Source: Prevotella sp. (GTDB lineage Bacteria > Bacteroidota > Bacteroidia > Bacteroidales > Bacteroidaceae). Taken from it: DNA of 6,058 bases. Below, in pieces: positions 1 to 5,803 of this stretch; within the stretch, counting starts at the first letter, position 1, and every line of letters starts with the position of its first letter. Location of the stretch: NCBI GenBank assembly GCA_021204565.1, contig JAJPZE010000205.1, positions 1 through 6,058 on the forward strand. The letters run 5' to 3'. The notes below the pieces were generated by a model that saw nothing but the letters and a program-made list of their open reading frames with translations, did no database searches and was not told where the DNA came from. The translations under genes were made by a program, and so were the position numbers.

Positions 1-77
1 AACTATAGGGGCATACCAAGCCGTAAGCCGCGGTGCAACCCGTCCGGCTCCCGCAGTCTAACGGCTTGATTTATCAT
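1..77. other. Left-edge non-coding stretch with an imperfect inverted repeat
   Basis: This short stretch lies downstream of the secDF stop codon. CAAGCCGT at 17-24 is the reverse complement of ACGGCTTG at 61-68, with short GCGG/CCGC complementarity inside the long loop. On the minus strand this would fold just after the secDF stop, but no U-run follows, so it is not a convincing intrinsic terminator. On the plus strand a short frame runs open from the window edge to a TAA at 58-60. It could be the tail of a convergent gene, but it is too short to judge. Confidence 0.3.
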
Positions 78-2261
78 TTATTGCTCGTCTTGAGCCGCGA
101 GACGGTTCTCTATCTTACGACCTAAGACGAGGTATGCCGTAGGCGAAGCGATGAAGATAGAGGACAGCGTGCCCGCCACGACGCCGAGTATCATAGCGAA
201 CGAGAAGCTCCTTATGGTCTCGCCGCCTAAGAAGAAGATACACAGCAACACAATCAACGTGCTGAGCGAAGTGTTGATCGTCCGCGCCAGCGTCTGGTTA
301 ATCGAGTCGTTGAACGTCGTCTGGTAATCTTGTTTCCGATGCAGACGAAGGTTCTCGCGGATACGGTCGAACACCACCACTTTATCGTTAATCGAATAAC
401 CGATAACCGTCAGTATCGCGCCGATAAACGTTTGGTCAATCTCTAAAGAGAACGGCATCCAACCCCAGCATAGCGAATATATTCCGAGCACAACCACCGT
501 GTCGACCGCCAGCGCAACAATAGCTCCGACGGAGAACGCAAGGTTGCGGAAACGGAGCAATATATAGAGGAATATGACGATAAGCGCTATGATGACGCTC
601 ACTATCGCGCCGTAGGTAATATTCTTGGCGATAGACGGTCCGACCTTAGTGGAGCTTATGATGGAGCCGCCCTCGCGCACGTCGGGATTCTTGAAATCGG
701 ATACCTTCGCCTGCGATACAAGCCCGGCTTTCTTCAACGCGCCGTAGAGTATCTCCTCCGCCTCGTCGTCGGCTGTGGGCGAGTTCGAGTCTATCTTATA
801 GTTGGTCGAGATACGTATAGTCTTGTTATCCGTGCCGAGCGCAAGTGCCCCGGTGGTGTATCCGGAGAACGCATCGGCAATCACGAGACGCACATCCTCC
901 GGCTCTATCGCATTCTCGAACTGAACCACATAGTTGCGCCCGCCCGTGAAGTCGATACTCTTCGACAGACCGCGGACAAAGAAGCTGACAACGAAAATCA
1001 CGATTAACACGGTAGCGATGGTGAACGAGCGCTTGTATAACGACATAAACTTCACGCGCGTATTTTGCATTAAGTTCTTTGAGAACGGCGTGCAGAACTT
1101 GATGTTAAGCCACTTGTCGTGCTTCATCCGGTTCTCGTAAACGACACGTGTGAGGAACACAGCCGTGAAGAAAGAGCAAATAATGCCGATTATCCACGTC
1201 GTGGCGAACCCGCGTATCGGTCCGGTGCCGAATACGTAAAGGATTATACCGGTGAGGATAGAGGTGAGGTTGGAGTCGAAGATAGCGGAGAATGCGTTGC
1301 CGTATCCTTTTGCCAATGCGTCTTTTATGTTCAGCCCGCGCTTCATCTCCTCTTTTATTCTCTCATAGATAAGTACGTTCGCGTCGACCGCCGTACCGAG
1401 CGACAGCACCATACCCGCTATCCCGGACATCGTCAGCGCCGCTTGGAACGAAGTAAGTATGCCGAGCGTGAAGAACACGTTGACAATCAACGCGCAGTTC
1501 GCCATCATACCCGCGTTGAAGTTATACATCGCAACCATGTAGATCATAAGCAACACGAAAGCGATGATGAACGAAATTATACCCTGGCGTATCGACTGTG
1601 CGCCTAAAGTCGGACCTACGACCTCTTCCTGCACGATACGCGCCGGGGCGGGCATGCGGCCCGACTTTAGCGTGTTCGCAAGGTCCTTCGTGTCCTCTAT
1701 GGTGAAGTTTCCTGTAATGGATGACTGCCCTCCGCTAATCTCGCCGTTTACCCTCGGAGCGGAGTAAACCGCACCATCTAAAACGATTGCAACGGCCTTT
1801 CCGATGTTCGCTTTTGTGAGCGCAGCCCACCGGCGCGCACCTTCGGTATTCATCGACATCGACACCTCAGGCGAGCCGGTAAGGTTGTTGAACTGGTCGC
1901 TCGCCGTTGTGATGACGTCTCCTTCAAGCGGAGCGCGACCCGATGCTTGCGTTATCTTTATCGCGTACAGCTCAAATACGTTCTTCGCGTTTATTCCGTC
2001 CGCCGGCTTTGCGCCCCAGAGGAGCTTCAAATCGGAGGGTAATACCTGCTTTGCAACGTCGGAATAGATAATCGAATCGACGGCGGCGGTATCGCGTACG
2101 TTAGCGTATCCGACTAAGCTAAGGCTCCGCCCGCCCGTCGTCTGCAGACGTGAGAGAAGGGGATGGAGCTTCTTAAGCTGCTCGTTAGCGTCGGTCGTGG
2201 CGGCTGTCTTCGCCTCTTCGTTCTTGTCTTTCAGTTGGAATTTGGCTTCGGCGGTCTTCGT
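78..2261 (-). CDS. secDF: SecDF protein translocase, part downstream of an in-frame stop (second half of SecD plus all of SecF)
   Basis: This is the larger part of a fused SecD-SecF protein, the proton-driven inner-membrane subunit that helps SecYEG/SecA pull proteins across the membrane. Numbering is from the ATG at 3062, so this part covers residues 268-994. A charged, alanine-rich linker leads into a conserved HPLL segment near 300. The rest of the SecD periplasmic domain follows, then GPTLGAQS near 483 and five membrane helices (about 495-641) carrying GTAVDANVLIYERI with Asp560. The SecF half begins with a helix at 679-697, then SIDFTGGR at 702-709, a small periplasmic domain, and five helices (about 815-979) with VIGYSINDKVVVFDRI at 886-901. 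The conserved Asp residues of the proton path are present. This part lacks the first SecD helix and half the periplasmic domain. The first ATG/GTG/TTG after the stop is a TTG at 2030-2028 with no ribosome site, and the first ATG codon is residue 402. It would therefore need readthrough of the upstream stop to be made correctly. It ends at TAA 80-78. Confidence 0.9.
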   Translation of the reverse strand, partial: TKTAEAKFQLKDKNEEAKTAATTDANEQLKKLHPLLSRLQTTGGRSLSLVGYANVRDTAAVDSIIYSDVAKQVLPSDLKLLWGAKPADGINAKNVFELYAIKITQASGRAPLEGDVITTASDQFNNLTGSPEVSMSMNTEGARRWAALTKANIGKAVAIVLDGAVYSAPRVNGEISGGQSSITGNFTIEDTKDLANTLKSGRMPAPARIVQEEVVGPTLGAQSIRQGIISFIIAFVLLMIYMVAMYNFNAGMMANCALIVNVFFTLGILTSFQAALTMSGIAGMVLSLGTAVDANVLIYERIKEEMKRGLNIKDALAKGYGNAFSAIFDSNLTSILTGIILYVFGTGPIRGFATTWIIGIICSFFTAVFLTRVVYENRMKHDKWLNIKFCTPFSKNLMQNTRVKFMSLYKRSFTIATVLIVIFVVSFFVRGLSKSIDFTGGRNYVVQFENAIEPEDVRLVIADAFSGYTTGALALGTDNKTIRISTNYKIDSNSPTADDEAEEILYGALKKAGLVSQAKVSDFKNPDVREGGSIISSTKVGPSIAKNITYGAIVSVIIALIVIFLYILLRFRNLAFSVGAIVALAVDTVVVLGIYSLCWGWMPFSLEIDQTFIGAILTVIGYSINDKVVVFDRIRENLRLHRKQDYQTTFNDSINQTLARTINTSLSTLIVLLCIFFLGGETIRSFSFAMILGVVAGTLSSIFIASPTAYLVLGRKIENRLAAQDEQ

Positions 2262-2264
2262 TTA
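2262..2264 (-). other. In-frame TAA stop codon inside secDF
   Basis: On the minus strand the frame reads Thr-Ser-Val-Glu-Thr, TAA, Thr-Lys-Thr-Ala-Glu. The reading frame is identical on both sides: 3062 and 2030 differ by 1032, a multiple of three. The codon is therefore a point nonsense change and not a frameshift. It falls in the low-complexity charged linker of the SecD periplasmic region, where Bacteroidota SecDF proteins vary in length. One base change from CAA, AAA or GAA would create it. secDF, cstA and recR all end in TAA, so general reassignment of TAA is not supported. Confidence 0.9.
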
Positions 2265-3062
2265 GGTCTCAACCGAAGTGGTGTCGGTGGCGGCGGTATC
2301 CTTTGTCTGCGACAGCGACGCGGCATATCTCGTATCCAATTGACGCAGATAGGGAACAATCTCTTCCGAGTTGTACGTCTCCCAGAACTCAAGATTGGCG
2401 GAGCCTTGCAACAGCTTGCGCATACGCTCCGGCTCGCGGATGCCCGGCATCTCCACCATTATTCTGCCGTCCTGACCCTCAAGTTTCTGTATGTTGGGTT
2501 GCACTACGCCGAACTTGTCGATACGTGTACGCACGACGTTAAACGAGTTGTCAATCGCCGCCTGCACCTCCTGGCGTAACACTCTCGTTACCTCAGCGTC
2601 GCTGCTTTGCGGGGACACCTTGCCTTGCAACTGTTGTGTGGCGAATATCTCGGACAGCTTATGCCCCGGCGCATTACGCTTGTAAGCCTCCGTAAAGAGG
2701 GTAATGAAGTCGGCTTGGCTCTTTTCTTCCTCTGCCTTAGCCTCTTTCATCGACTTGACGAACGCCTCGTCCGTCTTGTGATCGGCAAGGTTTTCAAGCA
2801 CGTCAGGTACGGAAATCTCGAGGATAACCGTCATTCCGCCCTTCAGGTCAAGACCCAAACCGATTTGCGTCTCAAGACATTTCTGATACGAATAAATACC
2901 GAGATACTTAACGGAATCTTTGTAGTTCTGCTCCGCGACAGGGTCGGCGAGCTTTGCGGCTTGTGTGTCGTAATAACGTGTAGCCGCCGAGAAAGACAAA
3001 TAAAATATACTTGCAAGCGTCAGCAATACGGCGGTTACAATTACAAGTCCTTTGTTCTGCAT
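2262..3062 (-). CDS. secDF: SecDF protein translocase, N-terminal part (first helix and first half of SecD periplasmic domain), ended by in-frame TAA
   Basis: These 266 residues are the N-terminus of the SecD half of a fused SecDF. One uncleaved membrane helix lies at about residues 5-26. The canonical SecD motif GLDLKGGM is at 70-77. The second conserved block of the periplasmic P1 domain, VVRTRIDKFGVVQPNIQ, is at 176-192, followed by VEMPGI at 203-208 and the LLQGSANLEFW segment at 217-227. The frame then stops in a Thr/Ala/Asp-rich linker. SecD alone is much longer than this in other bacteria, and the downstream sequence continues the protein in the same frame. The piece is therefore a fragment of an interrupted gene spanning 78-3062, not a separate small protein. 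The ATG at 3062-3060 fits the usual SecDF start. Its leader is AT-rich with no clear Shine-Dalgarno sequence, which is common in Bacteroidota. If the stop is real and not read through, the product should be non-functional. Confidence 0.9.
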   Translation of the reverse strand: MQNKGLVIVTAVLLTLASIFYLSFSAATRYYDTQAAKLADPVAEQNYKDSVKYLGIYSYQKCLETQIGLGLDLKGGMTVILEISVPDVLENLADHKTDEAFVKSMKEAKAEEEKSQADFITLFTEAYKRNAPGHKLSEIFATQQLQGKVSPQSSDAEVTRVLRQEVQAAIDNSFNVVRTRIDKFGVVQPNIQKLEGQDGRIMVEMPGIREPERMRKLLQGSANLEFWETYNSEEIVPYLRQLDTRYAASLSQTKDTAATDTTSVET

Positions 3063-3122
3063 CTTGTAGTTTATTTAATTTATATTATTTCGTTTCCGAG
3101 TTGATACGTTGCTTTTAGCCTG

Positions 3123-3130
3123 CAAATGTA
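3123..3130 (-). promoter_or_regulatory. Probable -7 element of the secDF promoter
   Basis: The minus strand reads TACATTTG, an exact match to the Bacteroidota primary sigma factor -7 pattern TAnnTTTG, about 60 bases before the secDF ATG. A TTTG-type -33 box at the expected distance is not evident, so the call rests on one element plus its position. The inferred transcript would have an AT-rich leader of about 50-55 nt. Confidence 0.45.
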
Positions 3131-3242
3131 ACACTTTTTTAGCCGTAACGTTGCCGCATAGTTTGTTTATTATTCTTTTTTAAGTAAAGTTACTTTCGGA
3201 TTGAATACGACCGGTTCATACACGCGGGTGCAATATGTAAAG

Positions 3243-3259
3243 CCGCTTGCCCCAAGCGG
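3243..3259. repeat. Short perfect hairpin, 7-bp stem, 3-nt loop
   Basis: CCGCTTG at 3243-3249 pairs perfectly with CAAGCGG at 3253-3259 across a CCC loop. Neither strand has a U-run directly after it, so it is not a clear terminator. It could be the end of a small transcript or an operator, and its role is unknown. Confidence 0.4.
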
Positions 3260-3314
3260 ATTCTGAGGCTAAACTTTGTATAGGGGTATGCAGAGGCGAT
3301 GAATATAAATGCTT

Positions 3315-3351
3315 ATACGTATGCGGTCGTGTGCTCATACGTGTCGTATGA
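3315..3351. promoter_or_regulatory. Cluster of CATACG/CGTATG words including a 7-bp-arm palindrome
   Basis: The perfect inverted repeat TCATACG-TGT-CGTATGA occupies 3335-3351. A further CGTATG lies at 3318-3323 inside the palindrome ATACGTAT at 3315-3322. The repeated hexamer in both orientations within 37 bp resembles a binding site for a dimeric regulator. No family can be named. It is more than 200 bp from the cstA promoter and about 190 bp from the secDF promoter, so the target gene is unclear. Confidence 0.3.
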
Positions 3352-3379
3352 CGCGCTCATTTGTGTGTTTATGATGCGC

Positions 3380-3489
3380 AAAAGCGCCGTTCTTAGAGTG
3401 TAAAAGCGGCGGTTTTAGAGTGTAAAAGCGCCGCTTTTAGAGCGTAAAAGCGCCGTTCTTAGAGTGTAAAACCGGCGGTTTAGTGTTGT
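3380..3489. repeat. Tandem array of five 22-bp units with palindromic cores
   Basis: The units start at 3380, 3402, 3424, 3446 and 3468, each exactly 22 bp. Units 1 and 4 are identical, units 2 and 3 differ from them at a few core positions, and unit 5 is degenerate. Each unit is a core of the type AAAAGCG-C-CGCTTTT followed by a spacer such as AGAGTGT. Unit 3 with its flanks is a perfect palindrome, TAAAAGCGCCGCTTTTA (3423-3439). Unit 5 keeps a perfect palindrome with changed arms, AAACCG-G-CGGTTT (3469-3481). The junctions form a second inverted pattern, TTTTA-N5-TAAAA. A and T tracts therefore recur about every 11 bp: AAAA at 3402, 3424, 3446 and 3468, and TTTT at 3413 and 3435. That is near the helical repeat and suggests intrinsically curved DNA. 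There are no unique spacers, so it is not a CRISPR array. It ends about 80 bp before the cstA -33 box. Confidence 0.85.
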
Positions 3490-3567
3490 TACAACTGTCG
3501 TATTGCTCCCGGAAACGTCGTGTCGGCGGCGGGCGCGAAGCGTATCGGCGTGCGGTGTAATAATAAT

Positions 3568-3599
3568 TTTGGCGTAATCGGGAATAAGCATTAACTTTG
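3568..3599 (+). promoter_or_regulatory. Probable cstA promoter, Bacteroidota type
   Basis: TTTG at 3568-3571 (the -33 element) and TAACTTTG at 3592-3599 (the -7 element, exact TAnnTTTG) are 20 bp apart, which fits the spacing known for Bacteroidota primary sigma factor promoters. Transcription would begin near 3605, giving a leader of about 44 nt before the cstA ATG. This is the best promoter match in the window and would also serve recR and the gene after it if transcription continues. Confidence 0.7.
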
Positions 3600-3607
3600 C
3601 GCTCGTT

Positions 3608-3635
3608 AACTATACACATCCGTATTCGGATAGTT
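3608..3635 (+). promoter_or_regulatory. Bulged hairpin in the cstA 5' leader
   Basis: AACTA (3608-3612) pairs with TAGTT (3631-3635), and TCCG (3619-3622) pairs with CGGA (3627-3630) around a TATT loop, leaving a six-base bulge on the 5' side. The structure sits at the inferred transcript start and ends 13 nt before the ATG, where it could affect ribosome access or message stability. No Shine-Dalgarno sequence lies between it and the start codon. A regulatory role is inferred only from position. Confidence 0.4.
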
Positions 3636-3648
3636 CTCTTTCAATGTT

Positions 3649-5142
3649 ATGGTATCGTTTGTTGTAGCTATTCTTTGCCTCGTAACGGGTTATTTCATTT
3701 ACGGGAGCGTGGCTGAGCGCGTCTTTAAGATTGACCCGGCACGGCGCACGCCTTGTTACCGCTTGCAAGACGGGGTGGATTTCATCCCTATGTCGACCAA
3801 ACGGGTATTCCTTATACAGTTCCTGAACATAGCGGGGACGGGCCCGATCTTCGGAGCGATACAAGGCATCTTGTTCGGTCCGGCGGCGTATCTGTGGATA
3901 GTGCTCGGATGTATATTCGGGGGCGCGGTGCACGATTTTATGTTCGGGATGATGTCGGTACGCCGGGACGGGAAGTCAATACCCGAAGTGGTGAGCGACG
4001 AATTGGGCCGTCATGCGCACATTATTATATGCGTCCTCTCGCTCGTGCTTATGGTCTTGGTCGGCACGGTGTTCGCCACGACCCCCGCCGGACTGCTCGC
4101 AAGCATGACCGCTTCGTGGGGCACGTGGGGCACGACGTGGTTTTGGCTCGCCCTTATCCTCGTTTATTATTTCTTCGCAACGATGTTCCCTATCGACAAG
4201 TTGATTGGGCGCATATACCCAATCTTCGGCATCGCGTTGCTCCTGATGGCGGCGGGTCTGCTCTACGGGATATTCGTAAACGCCGGAGAAGTGCCGGAGA
4301 TAACCTCCGCGTTCGCCAATCATCACCCGAGCGACGCCATACCGCTCTTCCCGGGATTGTGCATCACGATTGCTTGCGGCGCCGTTTCGGGCTTCCACGG
4401 GACGCAGTCGCCGATGATGGCCCGTTGCCTTACAAACGAGAAATACGGCCGTCCGGTCTTTTACGGGGCAATGATAACCGAGGGTATAGTTGCGCTTATA
4501 TGGGCCGTGGCGGCAATTAAATTCGCCGACGCACTGCCCTATGACGGCGCGACACCCTACGAGAAACTGCTTAATCTGATGACCGAAAACGGAGCGCACA
4601 GTGTCAATCCGGCGCTCCTTGTGAGTGCGGTATGCACGTCGTGGCTGGGGAAAATAGGTGCCGTGCTGGCTGTTCTCGGCGTCGTCGCAGCTCCGATTAC
4701 GAGCGGCGACACGGCATTCCGCAGCGCGCGTCTGATACTCTCCGACTTCATCCGGCTTCCTCAAAACACTATCGCCCGGCGCCTCATCCTCGCCGCTCCA
4801 ATCTTCGCTATTGCGGCGGTGCTTGTATTTGTCGACTTCACAATAATTTGGCGTTACTTCGCTTGGACCAACCAAACGCTCGCCACCGTTACCCTCTGGA
4901 CAATCGCCGTATGGCTGACAAAGGAGCGCCGCTACCCGTGGGTTGCGCTCGTTCCGGCGTTGTTTATGACCGTTGTCTGCTCCACTTATATATGTATCGC
5001 GCCGGAGGGCTTGCGTCTGCCGCATACCCTTTCGTATTGTCTCGGCGGAGTAATCACTTTGCTCTGCCTCGTCCTCTACGTGCGTTGGTGCCGGCGTTCG
5101 GCGCTTTCCGGACGGGGTAAAGAACCCGGCTTAACACAATAA
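3649..5142 (+). CDS. cstA: CstA-family carbon starvation transporter (peptide/pyruvate type), short form
   Basis: This is a 497-residue polytopic inner-membrane protein of the CstA family. Characterised members in enterobacteria (CstA, BtsT) are linked to uptake of peptides or pyruvate when carbon is limiting, and the substrate here cannot be read from sequence. Family motifs appear in order: DGVDFIP at 41-47, QFLNIAGTGPIFGA at 57-70, GGAVHDF at 91-97, SGFHGTQSPMMARC at 247-260, APITSGDTAFRSARL at 348-362 and WRYFAWTNQ at 401-409. Many hydrophobic helices lie between them, and the last is near 460-478, followed by a short basic tail. It is about 200 residues shorter than E. coli CstA (about 700), as are other Bacteroidota members, and no frame break is visible. 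The ATG at 3649 gives the usual start directly on a membrane helix ending in GYFIYG. No Shine-Dalgarno sequence is present. It follows a good promoter, a leader hairpin and the tandem array, and lies 37 nt before recR on the same strand. Confidence 0.93.
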   Translation: MVSFVVAILCLVTGYFIYGSVAERVFKIDPARRTPCYRLQDGVDFIPMSTKRVFLIQFLNIAGTGPIFGAIQGILFGPAAYLWIVLGCIFGGAVHDFMFGMMSVRRDGKSIPEVVSDELGRHAHIIICVLSLVLMVLVGTVFATTPAGLLASMTASWGTWGTTWFWLALILVYYFFATMFPIDKLIGRIYPIFGIALLLMAAGLLYGIFVNAGEVPEITSAFANHHPSDAIPLFPGLCITIACGAVSGFHGTQSPMMARCLTNEKYGRPVFYGAMITEGIVALIWAVAAIKFADALPYDGATPYEKLLNLMTENGAHSVNPALLVSAVCTSWLGKIGAVLAVLGVVAAPITSGDTAFRSARLILSDFIRLPQNTIARRLILAAPIFAIAAVLVFVDFTIIWRYFAWTNQTLATVTLWTIAVWLTKERRYPWVALVPALFMTVVCSTYICIAPEGLRLPHTLSYCLGGVITLLCLVLYVRWCRRSALSGRGKEPGLTQ

Positions 5143-5160
5143 AGCGCCGGCGGCGGCGTT
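5143..5160 (+). terminator. GC-rich hairpin after cstA, weak or leaky terminator candidate
   Basis: Directly after the cstA TAA, AGCGCCG (5143-5149) pairs with CGGCGTT (5154-5160), including one G-U pair, around a four-base loop. ATCTTTATAA follows. The U-rich tail is short, so termination would be partial at best, and recR begins 19 nt after the hairpin. Its left arm repeats the AAAGCGCCG core of the array upstream of cstA. It may instead protect the 3' end of the cstA message. Confidence 0.35.
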
Positions 5161-5179
5161 ATCTTTATAAACGGCGGGC

Positions 5180-5788
5180 ATGGATCAATACCCCTCTCAA
5201 CTCTTGGAAAAAGCGGTCGCCGAGCTGTCGAAACTGCCGGGCATAGGGCGCAAGACGGCGTTGCGTCTCGCTCTTTTTATGCTCCGCAAACCTGCGGAAG
5301 AGAACGACGCGCTCGCCGATGCGATTAAGGCGTTATGCCACGGCGTGGTGTATTGCCGCGTATGTCATAACATCAGCGACACGCCTGTTTGCCCTATATG
5401 CGCCGACAACAAGCGGGACAAGACAACGGTTTGCGTGGTGGAGAACGTGCAAGACGTGATGGCAATAGAGAATACGGGGCAGTACGGCGGCTTATATCAT
5501 GTCCTTGGCGGGATTATATCGCCGATTGACGGGATAGGGCCCGGCGATATAGAGATCAGGTCGCTCGAAGAGCGCGTGGCGGGGGGAGAGATAAAGGAGA
5601 TTATACTTGCGCTCAGCTCGACAATGGAGGGCGACACAACCAACTTTTACATCGCGCGCCGGCTTGCGCCCTACAACGTCCTTGTCAGCGTCATAGCCCG
5701 CGGCATATCCGTAGGTAACGAATTGGAGTACACCGACGAGGTTACGCTCGGGCAAGCGATAAGCAACCGCAAGCCGTTCGCTAAATAA
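5180..5788 (+). CDS. recR: Recombination mediator protein RecR
   Basis: RecR, 202 residues, works in the cytoplasm with RecO (and RecF) to load RecA onto SSB-coated single-stranded DNA during gap repair. All expected parts are present. A helix-hairpin-helix DNA-binding segment, KLPGIGRKTALRLA, is at 18-31. A four-cysteine zinc finger uses Cys59, Cys62, Cys71 and Cys74 (CRVC...CPIC). A Toprim domain from about 83 to 175 starts with VCVVENVQDVMAIE, whose acidic residue is Glu88, and includes SPIDGIGPGDI at 114-124. The conserved C-terminal block TDEVTLGQAISNRKP is at 185-199. The length matches the family norm of about 200 residues and no key residue is missing. The ATG at 5180 gives the standard N-terminus, with only a weak purine stretch upstream. 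It follows cstA by 37 nt and precedes the next gene by 15 nt, so it is probably co-transcribed at least with the latter. Confidence 0.97.
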   Translation: MDQYPSQLLEKAVAELSKLPGIGRKTALRLALFMLRKPAEENDALADAIKALCHGVVYCRVCHNISDTPVCPICADNKRDKTTVCVVENVQDVMAIENTGQYGGLYHVLGGIISPIDGIGPGDIEIRSLEERVAGGEIKEIILALSSTMEGDTTNFYIARRLAPYNVLVSVIARGISVGNELEYTDEVTLGQAISNRKPFAK

Positions 5789-5794
5789 AGGGAG
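5787..5794 (+). promoter_or_regulatory. Strong Shine-Dalgarno sequence for the gene after recR
   Basis: AAAGGGAG starts within the recR stop codon and lies 9 nt before the ATG at 5804. It is the only clear purine-rich ribosome site in the window, where the other genes lack one. It fixes the start of the partial gene that follows and supports translational coupling with recR. Confidence 0.6.
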
Positions 5795-5803
5795 ACGAAA
5801 AGA

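Larger units (their letters stand above)
3063..3648. other. Divergent secDF-cstA intergenic region, no gene
   Basis: These 586 bases separate the two divergent genes. The short open frames across them resemble no known protein and overlap repeats or promoters. The secDF side (3063-3180) is AT-rich and holds the probable secDF promoter. The middle (3240-3360) has two compact hairpins and repeated CATACG/CGTATG words. Positions 3380-3489 form the 22-bp tandem array. A GC-rich stretch (about 3500-3555) with nothing recognisable precedes the cstA promoter and leader. No tRNA, rRNA or riboswitch class was recognised by eye, and a structured small RNA is not excluded. Confidence 0.7.

Noticed and set aside
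2..60. Tail of a convergent plus-strand gene at the left edge
   Set aside because: Only about 19 codons are visible with no recognisable motif, and another plus-strand frame is also open to 69.
1119..1607. Plus-strand open frame of 162 codons opposite secDF
   Set aside because: It is antisense to a conserved membrane region of SecDF and its composition is typical of a shadow frame.
2028..2030. TTG as the true start of a separate downstream SecDF protein
   Set aside because: No ribosome site precedes it. It falls inside the SecD periplasmic domain, and the 77 codons before it continue conserved SecD sequence in frame. It reads naturally as leucine.
2230..2300. Programmed frameshift in secDF
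   Set aside because: The frame is the same before and after the stop, so no shift is needed. Only stop readthrough or a base difference would restore the protein.
3380..3489. CRISPR array
   Set aside because: The 22-bp units abut directly with no unique spacers between them.
3437..3619. Minus-strand frame of 60 codons in the intergenic region
   Set aside because: It overlaps the tandem array and the cstA promoter, has low-complexity Arg/Tyr/Pro content and no ribosome site.
3753..4520. Open frame of 255 codons overlapping cstA in another plus-strand frame
   Set aside because: It has an Arg/His/Pro-rich composition, no motif and no ribosome site. It is a frame shadow of cstA.
3976..5025. 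Open frame of 349 codons on the minus strand, opposite cstA
   Set aside because: It lies wholly antisense to a clear CstA. The translation is rich in Arg, Glu and His with no hydrophobic or domain pattern, as expected from the reverse of a GC-rich membrane gene.
5160..5167. TATCTTTA as a recR promoter -7 element
   Set aside because: It lacks the final G, has no -33 box at the right distance and sits within 13 nt of the recR start.
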